A DNA stretch of 64,000 nucleotides from Vitellaria paradoxa (lineage: Eukaryota > Streptophyta > Magnoliopsida > Ericales > Sapotaceae), in assembly GCA_019916065.1 (NCBI GenBank), contig CM034233.1:37364862-37428861 (forward strand). Direction: 5' to 3'. Below are positions 10,449 to 20,775 of this stretch, piece after piece; position 1 is the stretch's first letter; every line of letters begins with the position of its first letter. The notes under the pieces were generated by a model that made no database searches, was not told the origin of the DNA, and worked only from the letters and a program-made list of their open reading frames with translations. Both the position numbers and the translations under genes were made by a program.

Positions 10449-11848
10449 CTAAGAACCAAGAGGAGGGTCCTCGGATGGCACTGATGAAGTCCCAGCAGTT
10501 GTAGCAGAAAGCAGTAGCTCCAGCTTAGCCTCAATGGCTGCAATCCTCTTCCCTTGGTTTTGGAGTTCTTGCTTGATAAAGTACTGGTCATCCTTAATCT
10601 CTCCAAGCTTGACCTTCACTTCATCCCACTTCTCTAGCATCTTCTCCATAACTTCTTCAGTTGTGGTCCCTTCTTTCTTCTTCTTATGGCTTGCACTTCT
10701 TTCCCTAGATGAAGCAGTGATATGCCCCAATGGCTTGGCCACTTGCTCCCCTAGTTCAGTTGTGACCTTCTTCTTGCAGACAAATTTTGTGATGAATCCA
10801 GCAAATGGTAGCCCACTGACTCCTTTCTTTATCTTGGAAGCCTCAGCCATGTTTTCCCAGATAAGCTGCCCCAATTCCACCTTCAATCCCTTGTCAATTG
10901 CATACAAAAGTAAGCCCCTCTCATAACTCAACTCAGAAGTGTTCATCACTGGATTGAGTTGTGAACATGCTAAGAAGTGTAATGAGTTGAACTTTGAGTT
11001 CAACCTATTCTTAGCAATCTTCTTCTTGTGGCCCCACTCAGCTTTGGGGTTTCTAGTTAATACCTTAGCCAAAGCATCCTTGTCAAGAGCTTCCTCAATT
11101 GAGAATGGGAATTGAGGTTGCTTTTCCTCCTTCAATCCAAAAAATTTCCTCACATCCTTAGGAGAGACTTCAATGTGAATTCCCCTCACTTTAGTCACAA
11201 TACAATCTTTCCCTTCCTTCTTGAGGTCCAAAATGTTGGCATAGAATTCTTGGACAATGGGAACCACAGCTACTCCACTATATTGAGCCCATTTTTCCCA
11301 TTTCCTTGCTTCAAAATTCTGTTTCAATTTAAATTCTTCTCCTTGAAAATGGCTCAGCTCCATCCCTCTCTCCACTATCACAGACCTCTTGCTCCAATAC
11401 TTAGCAAACCCCTTTTGTGCTCGAGCACTTGAGAACTTGAAGTCATCATAGGGATCACCCTCTTCTTCCTCATTCCCAGCTTCCTCATTTAACTCCTCAG
11501 TCAAATTTCTAATGGTTTAAGTAGTGGCCTCTGATTGGGGTTCCAGGGGTGTCCTTGGTGTTTGCTCTGAAGTGGGGGTGAGATGGGATTGTAATTGTTC
11601 AATGGGTAGGTTGGATGTGGGCTGAGCTGTAGGTGTTGGATTGAGGTCCAGTTGATGGCTTGGTTGGTCAGTGGCAATTGCTGGGCTAATCTCGTAACAG
11701 CAGGTAGGGTCCCAGGTTGGCTAGTGGATTGGGTTTTTGCTCTTTTCTTGGTTGGGGTGAGTTTTTCAGGTTCTGAGTGTTGAGGACCAGCTCCTTTACC
11801 CTTCTTCCTCTTCTCATACACTTTCTTAGGTGAAGTCATTGTTAACAA
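10449..11848 (-). pseudogene. Element B 3' ORF (putative plant transposon protein)
   Basis: The start is taken at the ATG at 11839 (MTSPKK), just after a TTTTTTCTAG acceptor. The N-terminus is Lys/Arg-rich (KRKKGKG and KKRAK, nuclear-signal-like) and Pro/Thr-rich. A frameshift lies near 11700 and a TAA at 11519-11517. From 11504 a 351-codon frame is open to 10449. It holds the conserved domain (KRSVIVERG, EFKLKQNFEARKW, LLLYAIDKG, GLPFAGFITKFV), then a basic patch and a C-terminal coiled-coil-like region (LGEIKDDQYFIKQELQNQG). C, E and G have the same domain. It occupies the env-like position of Athila elements, but I see no signal peptide or membrane segment. Function unknown. Confidence 0.82.
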
Positions 11849-12070
11849 CTAGAAAAAATTCAGAGTAAAGCTCACTGGCACCAGCTCAACTATCACTGCC
11901 ACCCACAATTCCACCAGCACAAGAAACTCTTCAACAAAATAAACCAAACCACTAATTTTTACACCCAATCAATTTTTAATTTCACCCAAATATCTCCAAA
12001 AATTCACAGCTCAACAAATTTCCTACTTTCGATTTTTCTAATAGAAGATGAACAGTGTCCGAAATTCTAC
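11849..12070 (-). other. Candidate intron before the B 3' ORF
   Basis: On the minus strand GAG|GTAGAA at 12071/12070 forms a plausible 5' splice site, and TTTTTTCTAG at 11850-11849 a strong 3' splice site nine bases upstream of the ATG at 11839. The interval is 222 bp and AT-rich. E has a matching arrangement with a consensus donor. Splicing is inferred from sequence only. Confidence 0.5.
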
Positions 12071-12300
12071 CTCGATGGACTCTGTGTTGCGTTGAGCTGA
12101 TGCAGAGCTAAAATCCTTGATGCTTTTTGAGCTCAAATGAAGCTTAGATTTACAAATTAAGAGACCCCTTTCAATCGGAATCACAATCAGCCCACCAAAG
12201 CCTTCAAGCTGCTTGTCTCTGTTCGTACCAACGTTAGGACCCAAAACAGTGAAATGAACAGTGAAATGAGCCCTAATTTTTCTGAAGTGGTCTATTTATA
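12071..12300 (-). promoter_or_regulatory. Internal TATA box and leader in element B
   Basis: TATAAATA (12300-12293, minus) sits just downstream of the internal GGTTCGAACC array and about 450 bp upstream of the 3' ORF start. The leader to the putative donor at 12071 has no long open frame. Array, TATA, leader and ORF in series resemble a complete promoter unit. Confidence 0.65.
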
Positions 12301-12314
12301 GTCTGCCAGGACTG

Positions 12315-12490
12315 CCCGATGGTTCGAACAAAGGTTCGAACCGTCCAATGGTTCGAACACTGGTTCGAACAAACTAACTTTTCTCAGTTGGTTCGAACAA
12401 AGGTTCGAACAAATTAACCTGACTGACTTGGTTTGAACATTGGTTCGAACAAACTCCTCTTAATCTTTTGTTCATACATGGGTTCGAACC
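12315..12490 (-). repeat. Internal GGTTCGAACC array of element B
   Basis: At least seven copies of GGTTCGAAC or close variants occur in pairs such as GGTTCGAACAAAGGTTCGAA. This is the same family-specific motif as in the B LTRs, placed between pol and the 3' ORF and just upstream of a TATA box. The spacers differ from those of the LTR array, so it is not a simple recent copy. Confidence 0.85.
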
Positions 12491-12784
12491 AATGTACATC
12501 AGAAATCCTATATCAGTTTAGCTCAGCTCTGAATCCTACCTCTTCTTGCCTTAGCTCATAAGAACTGAATTGAATTGTCACCAAGACTAAGACTCTCTAA
12601 ATCTATTATTTACCAAAAGAATTTAACTAAAAAGACTCAAATTCCTAAAATTAACCAAAAATTTTCAAAATTTGCAAAATTTTTTTGATTTTCTGATTTT
12701 TTTTTTCAAACATTCATGCTCAGATTATAACATGTTATGCAACATCAATCCAACACAACAATTACAATCATGAAGATGGTTACC

Positions 12785-12821
12785 TTCCCCCCCAACTTAA
12801 ATTGAACATTGTCCCCAATGT
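12785..12821 (-). promoter_or_regulatory. Internal hairpin plus polypurine tract of element B
   Basis: In element orientation ACATTGGGGACAATGT is followed by TTAAGTTGGGGGGGAAGG. The module resembles the one at the 3' LTR (hairpin, short spacer, AAGTTGGGGGG) and recurs in A, E and F. It is a candidate central polypurine tract. A second G run without a hairpin (minus, 12963-12949) lies 130 bp nearer to pol. Confidence 0.6.
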
Positions 12822-13124
12822 GGAAATATGCAATCAAATCATCATGAATATGGGAAGGAAGTTACCTTAGTCAATCAAATCCTTTGTAAAAATACCTGAA
12901 TTGATGCACACAAATGATGTCACCTGAATTGAATCTCCTTCCTTGTTTCCCCCCCAACTTGGATAACACTGTCAAGCTAAATTCATCAAAGCTCACAAAG
13001 ATTGTTAAGAGAGCAAATGAAGAAACCCAATCATGAATGATAATTCAGTAAAATAAAAGAAAAAGAAATATAAACCTAAACACTACTCCTAATCTACTTT
13101 ATTCATTGATTCAAAAACTTTCAA
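12822..13124 (-). other. Element B spacer after pol
   Basis: This AT-rich sequence lies between the integrase stop and the internal polypurine module. It contains the second G-rich tract CAAGTTGGGGGGG (12961-12949, minus). No open frame is visible. Confidence 0.5.
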
Positions 13125-14507
13125 TCATTCAAATGGAGGTGGGTCCTCCAACTCCCAAGATTCCACCTCGGCCACAAAATTTTCGAGATACGGTTTCAAA
13201 CGATGGCCATTCACTTGCAAAACTTGCCCATCCACAAGGTTTTCAATCTCAAATGCCCCAAATTCATTCATAGACTTGATAATGTAAGGTCCAACCCATC
13301 TTGACTTCAATTTGCCCGGAAAAAGGTGCAACCTAGAGTCATACAAAAGGACTTTCTGGCCTACATGCAATTCTTTTTGCAAAATTTTCAAATCATGCAA
13401 CCTCTTCATGGTGATCTTGGAGGCCTTTGAGTTCTCATAAGCATCATGCCTAATTTCCTCTAATTCATTCAATTGCAACTTCCTTTGAATGCCTGACTCA
13501 TCTATGTTCTCATTGAATTGTCTTATGGCCCAATATGCCTTGTGCTCCATCTCCACAGGCAAGTGACAAGCCTTCCCGTAAACCAACCTATAGGGAGACA
13601 TACCCAAAATGGTCTTATATGCTGTTCTATATGCCCATAATGCATCGGTTAACCTCAAAGACCAATCCTTCCTAGTTGGGTTCACAGTTTTCTCAATTAT
13701 CCTCTTTATCTCCCTATTGGCTAATTCAGCTTGACCACTAGTTTGGGGATGATAGGCTGTTCCCACCTTGTGAACTACCCCATATTTTCTCATTAACAAA
13801 CCTACGGGTCTATTGCAAAAATGTGTCCCTCTGTCACTAATCATTGCCCTTGGCATGCCAAATCGAGAAAACACATTTTCCTTTAAAAACTTGATCACTA
13901 CCCGATGGTCATTTGTTCTAGTGGGAATGGCCTCTACCCACTTAGACACATAATCCACGGCCACCAAAATGTATTCATATCCAAAGGAATTCAAAAATGG
14001 CCCCATAAAATCCATTCCCCAACAATCAAAGATATCCAAGACATAAATGGGGTGCAAAGGCATCATATTTCTCCTAGTTAGGCCTCCAAGCCTCTGACAT
14101 CTATCGCACGTAAGGCAAAATGCATGAACATCCTTAAACATGGTGGGCCAGTACAATCCACATTGTAAGATCTTGGCCACAGTCTTTTTAGCTGAAAAGT
14201 GTCCACCACATGCCAAGGTATGACAAAATTTCATCACACTCTGAAACTCACTATCAGGAATACACCTCCTAATGACTTGGTCTGGACAGTACTTGAAAAG
14301 ATAAGGCTCATCCCAGAAAAAGAATTTCACATTCCTAAAGAATTTCTTCCTATCCAGCAAAGTCCAATGAGAGGGTATCATGCCTGAAGCCAAATAATTT
14401 GCTATGTCAGCATACCAAGGAATTTGGGAAGACTCAATGGTAGACACAAGAAGTAAATCCTCATCTGGAAAGGTCTCATTAATGGGAGGGTCATAAGCTA
14501 TCAAGTC
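13125..14507 (-). CDS. int: Element B integrase part of pol (after amber codon)
   Basis: This 459-codon frame continues the gag-pol frame after a single TAG (14510-14508). The zinc-binding HHCC segment is visible ([10 protein letters not shown], then CLTCDRCQR), followed by the D-D-E catalytic core: [15 protein letters not shown] and the Glu in [10 protein letters not shown]. The C-terminal [16 protein letters not shown] resembles the gypsy integrase tail, and the protein ends PPPFE. It would insert the DNA copy into the genome. Expression needs readthrough of the amber codon, or a copy without it. Confidence 0.92.
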   Translation of the reverse strand, partial: DLIAYDPPINETFPDEDLLLVSTIESSQIPWYADIANYLASGMIPSHWTLLDRKKFFRNVKFFFWDEPYLFKYCPDQVIRRCIPDSEFQSVMKFCHTLACGGHFSAKKTVAKILQCGLYWPTMFKDVHAFCLTCDRCQRLGGLTRRNMMPLHPIYVLDIFDCWGMDFMGPFLNSFGYEYILVAVDYVSKWVEAIPTRTNDHRVVIKFLKENVFSRFGMPRAMISDRGTHFCNRPVGLLMRKYGVVHKVGTAYHPQTSGQAELANREIKRIIEKTVNPTRKDWSLRLTDALWAYRTAYKTILGMSPYRLVYGKACHLPVEMEHKAYWAIRQFNENIDESGIQRKLQLNELEEIRHDAYENSKASKITMKRLHDLKILQKELHVGQKVLLYDSRLHLFPGKLKSRWVGPYIIKSMNEFGAFEIENLVDGQVLQVNGHRLKPYLENFVAEVESWELEDPPPFE

Positions 14508-17500
14508 CTATTGAGGAAGTCTAGAAAGATGATCCGCTACCACATTTTCTACCCCCCGTTTATCCTTAATCTCTAAATCAAACTCCTGAAGCAATAGAAT
14601 CCATCTAATCAGCCTAGGCTTGGAGTCTTGTTTGGTAAGGAGGTATTTAAGGGCAGCATGATCTGTGTAAACTATGACATGTGAGCCAATCAAATAAGAC
14701 CTAAACTTATCTAGTGCATATACTACTGCCAATAACTCCTTTTCAGTTGTGGTGTAATTCTTTTGGGTGTCACTAAGGGACTTGCTGGCATAGTATAGTA
14801 CATAAGGTCTTTTATCTTTCCTTTGGCCCAAGACTGCACCTATGGCACAATCGCTGGCATCACACATCAATTCGAAAGGCAAAGTCCAGTCAGGTGTCTG
14901 AATGATAGGAGCTGAGGTGAGTAGCCCCTTCAATTTCTCAAATGCAACCTGACACTCAAGGGTCCAATCAAAAGGTGCATCATGAACTAGAAGGTTACAC
15001 AATGGTCTGGCTATAGCACTAAAAGATACAATGAACCTCCTATAAAACCCTGTATGGCCAAGAAATGATCTCACATCTTTCACACACCTAGGGGTTGGGA
15101 GCTTTTGAATGATTTCTACCTTAGCCTTATCTACTTCAATACCTCTAGAAGAAACAACATGGCCTAGGACAATACCTTGTGTCACCATGAAGTGACATTT
15201 TTCCCAATTCAACACTAGATTTTTCTCTTCACACCTTGTTAACACCCTTTCTAGATTCCTCAAACATGCCTCAAAATCACTCCCATACACAGTGAAATCA
15301 TCCATGAATACCTCAAGAAACTTCTCCACAAAATCACTAAAAATACTCATCATGCACCTTTGAAATGTGGCCGGCGCATTACACAAACCAAAAGGCATGC
15401 GCCGGTAAGCAAAGGTACCAAAAGGGCATGTGAATGTTGTCTTTTCTTGATCCTCAAGAGCAATCTCGATTTGGTTATAACCAGAATATCCATCGAGAAA
15501 GCAATAAAATGGTTGTCCAGCTACCCTCTCTAAGACCTGATCAATAAAGGGCAAGGGGAAGTGGTCTTTCCTAGTCACGGCATTTAACTTCCTGTAGTCA
15601 ATGCACATGCGCCACCCTGTCTGAATCCTAGTGGGCACAAGTTCATTGCTCTCATTCTTAACAACCGTAACTCCAGACTTCTTTGGAACAACCTGGGTAG
15701 GACTCACCCATTGAGAATCAGAAATGGGATATATGATCCCAGCATCTAGGAGCTTAAGGACTTCTCCTTTAACTACCTCCTTCATGTTAGGATTCAACCT
15801 CCTCTGAGGTTGTCTCACTGGTTTAGCCCCCTCCTCTAGATAAATGGAGTGTGTGCAAATGAGTGGGCTAATCCCATGAAGGTCTGCTATTGTCCAACCT
15901 AGTGCCTTCTTGTGTCTTTTCAACATCTCTACTAGCTCTTCTTCTTGGTCCTCAGTAAGCTGAGAAGATATGACCACTGGGTATGACTCTTCCTCTCCTA
16001 AAAATGCATATTTAAGCTCACTAGGAAGAGGTTTCCTATCAGGCTTGGGTGGCTTGACAATGGAGGATCCAGGGTTGACCATGTTTGGGGTAAGGTTTTC
16101 TATAGATTGGTCAGACTGCTCTATAGACATGATGGGTGCACTATCTAACCAATTCAACACCTCCAAGACATCTTCATCATCAACCTCATCCCTATAATCT
16201 TTTCCATCTCCTAATGTCAATGCCTTCTCTAAAGGATCACCAACAAACTCCCTCTCAACATATTCCTCCGTAACTGTCTGAATCAAGTCCACCTCTCTTA
16301 TATCCTCCTCTTCCTCTATGGGTTGCTTAGCAACTCTAAAGATGTTCATTTCAGCTGTCAAATTCCCATAGGAGATTTTCATAAGACCATTCCTACAATT
16401 GATGACTGCATTAGTTGTTGCTAGGAAAGGTCTTCCTAAAATGACAGGAACAGGTGGAATGGAACCTTGAGGGGTAGGCTGAGTGTCTAAAACAATGAAG
16501 TCCACAGGATAGCAAAACTTATCAACCTGAATGAGCACATCCTCCAAAATGCCCCTAGGAATCTTAACCGACCTATCAGCTAATTGCAAGGTCACTCTAG
16601 TCGGCTTAAGTTCCCCCAAACCCAACTGTTGATAAACTGTGTAAGGGAGAAGGTTGACACTAGCTCCTAAGTCTAGTAGGGCTTGTTTCACCTTGTGCTC
16701 ACCTATGACACATGCTATGGTAGGACACCCTGGGTCATTGTACTTTGGTGGGGTCTTATATTGAAGAATGGCACTAACTTGTTCTGCCATGAAAGCCTTT
16801 TCCTTGACACTCACCCTCCTCTTAACAGTACAAAGGTCTTTTAAAAACTTGGAGTAAGATGGAACTTGTTTGATGGCATCTAATAAGGGTAGGTTGATCC
16901 TTAGTTGCTTGAAAACCTCAAAAATTTCAGAGTTTAACAACTCTTTCTTTGACTTGCTCAATTGGCTTGGAAAAGGTGGTCGGGGTTGGAAACCTACAAC
17001 TTGTTCTCTCTCTTTATTCTCATCCTTATTCTTCTCAACCTTGTTCTTTTTCATTTTCTCATTTCTCTCATTTCTCATAACTTCTTCCTCCACATCATCA
17101 TCATCATTTCTCTTTCCTTCATCATCACTTCTTCTCTTTTCTATTCTACTCTCTCCTTGTTCACTACTCTCCCCTTTTTCACCATAAACCATTCCCTCTT
17201 TATCATTAACTCTCAACAACCTCGGATCATCTGGTTTTTCAACTATCCTCCCACTCCTCAATGTAGTGATTGCTTGCACATGCTCATGGGTTGATTTTTC
17301 ACCTAAAGTCTCTCCCATATGAACTTGACCCTGAGGGTTCTGGATGGTTTGTGAAGGCAATCTACCCTTTTCAGTTTGACTCTGACTTTGAATGAGCTTG
17401 GTCAATTGGTTCCTAATATCCTCAATGGCCCTATTGGTTTGCTCTTGATTCTTAGCAGTTTGATTGTTAATACCAATTTGACCTTGCATAAACTGCTGAA

Positions 17501-18839
17501 GGGTATCCTCTAATGATGACTTCCTATATTGAGGTTGGAAGGAACTAGAAGATGGACCTTGTGGTTGACCTTGAGAAGGGTTTGAATTGAATTGTGGGGG
17601 GTAGGGTGCACTAGATGAATCATTCCTCCATGAAAAATTGGGATGATTTCTCAACCCAGGGTGATATTGGTTAGGAAGGGGAGGATGTCCTGACTGAGCT
17701 TGAGTTTGACTGGAGTATGGCTTAGGGAAATTGTGTGAGGTGTTTGTGTTTGAAGTTTGCCCATACAAAACTTCCTTGAAAGCTGGAACCGTGGGGCATT
17801 CATCAGTACTATGGTCAGGTGCCTCACAAATGACACATCTCACTTCTCTTTCACTTATCATGTTCACCTTCTTTGTCTCAAGTAACTCTACCTTCCTAGT
17901 GAGAGAAGCTATCCTAGCACTCAAATCGTCACTATCATTCAACCTTAATTTCCCGCTAGATTGTGCTTGGACTCCTCTAGACTCTAAAGGTGAAGGTGAT
18001 GTTACTTCCCAAGATTTGGTATTTTCAGCCAACTCTTCCAAAAACTCATAGGCTTCCTCAGCCGACTTATCAAGAAATTGACCATTACTCATGGTACCCA
18101 CTAACTGTTTATGCTCAGATGGCAATGCATCATAGAAAAAACTACACAACCGCCAAATTGGAAATCCATGATGAGGACATGCATTACATAAATCTTTAAA
18201 CCTCTCCCATGCATGAAAAAATGACTCACCCGGTTGACATGAAAAATTCATGATTTGTTTTTGCATCATTAATGTTCTGTGAGCTGGGAAATACTTTTTC
18301 AAAAATTCCGCTTGCATTTCTCTCCATGTGCCAATGGAGCGAGGTCTTAAGGAATTGAGCCATATTTTGGCCTTATCCTTCAAAGAAAGTGGAAACAACC
18401 GCAACCTTACGGTGTCTTCGCTCACATTTTGATCCATGCAAGTAGCACACACATCCTCAAACTCTTTCATGTATGTGTATGGGTTTTCCGAATCCATGCC
18501 ATGAAATGTGGGTAACAATTGTATTGTGCCAAGCTTAAAAGTGAAATTCCTCTGATTTAGAGGAAGGATTATGCAAGAAGGGGTAGTTTGTCGCACGGGG
18601 TGCAACAACTCCCTCAATGGTCGTGCATCTAAAGGAGCTATGGCCTCCTGGCCATCCTGCCCATTGTCTCCCAAATTTTCCATTAAATGCGCTAAATCAG
18701 TAGAAACAGATGATGATAATGGTGATTGTGGTGTAGATGATGTGGATGATGAAGTTAATGAAAACTCGATGAATTCCTCTATAGGTTGATGTTGTGGATG
18801 CAAGATTGATTGAACAATCCTACCGGACCTGAGATGCAT
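14508..18839 (-). CDS. gag-pol: Element B gag-protease-RT-RNase H polyprotein
   Basis: The start is chosen at the ATG at 18839 (MHLRSGR), matching A and G; an in-frame ATG 30 bases upstream also exists. Approximate residues: capsid 105-250 (LLPTFHGMDS, AWERFKDL); zinc knuckle C-x2-C-x4-H-x4-C near 334; a charged linker; protease LLDLGAS near 720; RT with GWRMCIDYRKLNAV and FMDDFTVYG near 1177; RNase H with CDASD near 1323, [18 protein letters not shown] and ADHLSRL. Gag and pol are in one frame, as is usual in Athila. The frame stops at TAG directly after ADHLSRLPQ, and integrase follows in the same frame. No other lesion was seen. Confidence 0.95.
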   Translation of the reverse strand: MHLRSGRIVQSILHPQHQPIEEFIEFSLTSSSTSSTPQSPLSSSVSTDLAHLMENLGDNGQDGQEAIAPLDARPLRELLHPVRQTTPSCIILPLNQRNFTFKLGTIQLLPTFHGMDSENPYTYMKEFEDVCATCMDQNVSEDTVRLRLFPLSLKDKAKIWLNSLRPRSIGTWREMQAEFLKKYFPAHRTLMMQKQIMNFSCQPGESFFHAWERFKDLCNACPHHGFPIWRLCSFFYDALPSEHKQLVGTMSNGQFLDKSAEEAYEFLEELAENTKSWEVTSPSPLESRGVQAQSSGKLRLNDSDDLSARIASLTRKVELLETKKVNMISEREVRCVICEAPDHSTDECPTVPAFKEVLYGQTSNTNTSHNFPKPYSSQTQAQSGHPPLPNQYHPGLRNHPNFSWRNDSSSAPYPPQFNSNPSQGQPQGPSSSSFQPQYRKSSLEDTLQQFMQGQIGINNQTAKNQEQTNRAIEDIRNQLTKLIQSQSQTEKGRLPSQTIQNPQGQVHMGETLGEKSTHEHVQAITTLRSGRIVEKPDDPRLLRVNDKEGMVYGEKGESSEQGESRIEKRRSDDEGKRNDDDDVEEEVMRNERNEKMKKNKVEKNKDENKEREQVVGFQPRPPFPSQLSKSKKELLNSEIFEVFKQLRINLPLLDAIKQVPSYSKFLKDLCTVKRRVSVKEKAFMAEQVSAILQYKTPPKYNDPGCPTIACVIGEHKVKQALLDLGASVNLLPYTVYQQLGLGELKPTRVTLQLADRSVKIPRGILEDVLIQVDKFCYPVDFIVLDTQPTPQGSIPPVPVILGRPFLATTNAVINCRNGLMKISYGNLTAEMNIFRVAKQPIEEEEDIREVDLIQTVTEEYVEREFVGDPLEKALTLGDGKDYRDEVDDEDVLEVLNWLDSAPIMSIEQSDQSIENLTPNMVNPGSSIVKPPKPDRKPLPSELKYAFLGEEESYPVVISSQLTEDQEEELVEMLKRHKKALGWTIADLHGISPLICTHSIYLEEGAKPVRQPQRRLNPNMKEVVKGEVLKLLDAGIIYPISDSQWVSPTQVVPKKSGVTVVKNESNELVPTRIQTGWRMCIDYRKLNAVTRKDHFPLPFIDQVLERVAGQPFYCFLDGYSGYNQIEIALEDQEKTTFTCPFGTFAYRRMPFGLCNAPATFQRCMMSIFSDFVEKFLEVFMDDFTVYGSDFEACLRNLERVLTRCEEKNLVLNWEKCHFMVTQGIVLGHVVSSRGIEVDKAKVEIIQKLPTPRCVKDVRSFLGHTGFYRRFIVSFSAIARPLCNLLVHDAPFDWTLECQVAFEKLKGLLTSAPIIQTPDWTLPFELMCDASDCAIGAVLGQRKDKRPYVLYYASKSLSDTQKNYTTTEKELLAVVYALDKFRSYLIGSHVIVYTDHAALKYLLTKQDSKPRLIRWILLLQEFDLEIKDKRGVENVVADHLSRLPQ

Positions 18840-19043
18840 GCACAAGATGCAACAAATGCACAAGCACAAGCAATTTATGAATGTTTACCAATACTAACTT
18901 ATTTCAAATCAAAAACAACTAATGAAAATGGAAATGATGATGGAACAAGATTACCCAACAAGTGTGTAATTCGTCGTTGGAAATGGTGGTGAGGATGAAT
19001 CCGCCCAAACTTCCCAAGATCGTCGTTCACCGTTGCTTAAGGC
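18840..19043 (-). other. Element B 5' untranslated leader
   Basis: This 204-bp stretch lies between the primer binding site and the gag start. It would be part of the genomic RNA leader. No distinctive motif was recognised. Confidence 0.6.
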
Positions 19044-19061
19044 TCCCCGGCAACGGCGCCA
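19044..19061 (-). other. Element B primer binding site (tRNA-Asp type)
   Basis: On the minus strand TGGCGCCGTTGCCGGGGA begins six bases after the LTR end. It is fully complementary to the expected 3' end of plant tRNA-Asp, the primer typical of Athila. The match in this young element is perfect, unlike those in A, E, F and G. Confidence 0.95.
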
Positions 19062-19066
19062 AAAAG

Positions 19067-20775
19067 TGCTTGCTCGATTCCAATGTATCAATATTGGCTC
19101 GACCCCAAGTGCAGGGTGTCTATTGAAGCACAATAACCGGTGAGAACCGGATCGTGTCCACAGAGAGCCTTAGTAAAAATTAGTGAACAAATGATTCTTG
19201 GAAAAGGTTTTAGACAAATTTTCAACCCCACAATGAATGATAGAGATTCAATTTGGTTTTAGAAATGGTTGTTTGGATAAAATGTTTTAAAAACAAATTT
19301 AAGAAAACCTTGGATCCAAAACAAGCTCGTAGTGATTGACAATAAATTCCAAGGATTCTACACCTAAAAAGGGTAGATCAAAAGATAATCTAGAAATAAA
19401 ACCACTTAGAACAATCCAAATCTGATTTGAGTAAGAAATTAAGAACAAAAATCTGCTGAGAATTCAAATCAAACACCTAATAGGCATAGCTCATAGATCT
19501 TACATACAAATCCTAGGAATAGCAATTGCCATACAAATCTAAAAGAAAGGCATGATAATTCTATGTAGAAATCTGTAAGTAAAGGCCATAAACCATACAA
19601 AATTGGAGTTCAATTGAAATCTCAACTCAAAAATCAATAATCAATTCAAATCAAACATAGATTTTTCCTTTAACACATAAGATTTCAACATTAAGCCCAT
19701 TACCTTGAAATTCTTGCAAATCAACTACGAAACTTGCCTTGAATCCAAGAGAAAAGTCTACTCAAACATCATAAAAGAAGAAAACAATAAAAATTGAAGT
19801 AAATCCATTCATAGAACTGAAATTCTGATACAAGAATTCAAAGAAATGAAGATGGAATCACTTTCTCTCTCTACAATTCTCTCTCTCTAAAAGGAAAGCT
19901 TAACTGAAAGAAATGAATCTGTATATCCCTAAACGACCTCCTTCATACATATATATATGAAATATAACATGTAAAAGTACATAACTGCCCATTTCTCAAA
20001 AGCTGAATTTCAGGATCCTCGAATTGCAGGTTGGTTCGAATAAAGGTTCGAACAGACTGATTGGTTCGAACAAAGGTTCGAACCAATTTCTGGGACTTAG
20101 TCAAATTTTACTCCAATTAGACTTTGCACAGCCTCTGTTGTTCTAACCAGTGTTTGAACCAAAGTTGGTTCGAACAAGGGTTCGAACCAAAGTCTGGGAC
20201 TTAGAAAATTTTCTTCCAGTTGAACCTTGCACAGCTTCTGTTGATCGAACCAATGTTTGAACAAGGGTTGGTTCGAACCAAGGTTCGAACCTAAATCTGG
20301 GACTTAGAAATTTTTGAGCTCTGCAACTTTTCACCCTTCTGTCGATCGAACCAAGGTTCAAACCACATGTGGTTTGAACAAAGGTTCGAACCACTTTGCC
20401 TTAGTCAAATTTAGCACTTGTTGGTCTATGCTTGGCTTCTGTTGTTCTAACCAAGGTTCAAACAACCTATGGTTTGAACATTGGTTCGAACCACTTTTTC
20501 CAACACTTAGCCAAAATCTGCTGCATCTTTTTTTGGTTTGCCTTCTGTTGTTAGAACATTGGTTTGAACAACAGTTGGTTCAAACATGTGTTCGAACCAA
20601 CTTCTTGATTTCATCCAATTTAGCCCAACTTCATCCATTTTAGTCCCAAACACCTGCAAATCACAAGAATTCCTCATGAATGCATTTAAAAACAATTTAT
20701 CATCTTTTTAAGATATAAATCCACCTAACAAATCACTAATTAAGGTTAATGATTGTACTTTTCATAGTACAATCA
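19067..20775 (-). repeat. Element B 5' LTR
   Basis: This 1,709-bp partner of 7047-8755 starts TGATTGTACT at 20775 with a hairpin (arms GATTGTACT and AGTACAATC) and ends at 19067. The palindrome array occupies 20031-20620, and a TATA-like ATATATATG lies near 19960-19945, giving the U3 layout. Transcription of B would start here and proceed leftwards. Confidence 0.96.
19945..20620 (-). promoter_or_regulatory. Element B LTR promoter: TTCGAA array plus TATA
   Basis: The U3 array has units of about 103 bp with paired GGTTCGAACC palindromes and lies about 70 bp upstream of an ATATATATGA run. The layout matches the internal array at 12293-12490. Enhancer or promoter roles are inferred from position. 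Confidence 0.65.

Larger units (their letters stand above)
7047..20775 (-). mobile_element. Element B: near-intact Athila retrotransposon
   Basis: This is a full-length 13,729-bp element in reverse orientation. LTRs at 7047-8755 and 19067-20775 are both 1,709 bp, and I counted six differences, all C/T type. CTTCC flanks both ends (7042-7046 and 20776-20780). In element orientation the order is LTR, primer binding site (19061-19044), gag-pol (18839-13125), polypurine-like tracts, palindrome array with TATA, 3' ORF (11839-10449), polypurine tract and LTR. It is clearly the youngest insertion. One amber codon in pol and two lesions in the 3' ORF mean this copy is probably not autonomous. Confidence 0.97.

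Noticed and set aside
11501..11530. Programmed -1 frameshift joining the two B 3' ORF frames.
   Set aside because: No slippery heptamer of the X-XXY-YYZ type occurs in the overlap. The downstream frame extends further upstream in sense after a TAA, which points to one indel near 11700 plus one nonsense change.
16870..17294. Plus-strand hydrophobic frames opposite the B gag-protease linker.
   Set aside because: These are antisense shadows of the Glu/Lys/Arg-rich linker; the minus-strand gag-pol frame is clearly the coding one.
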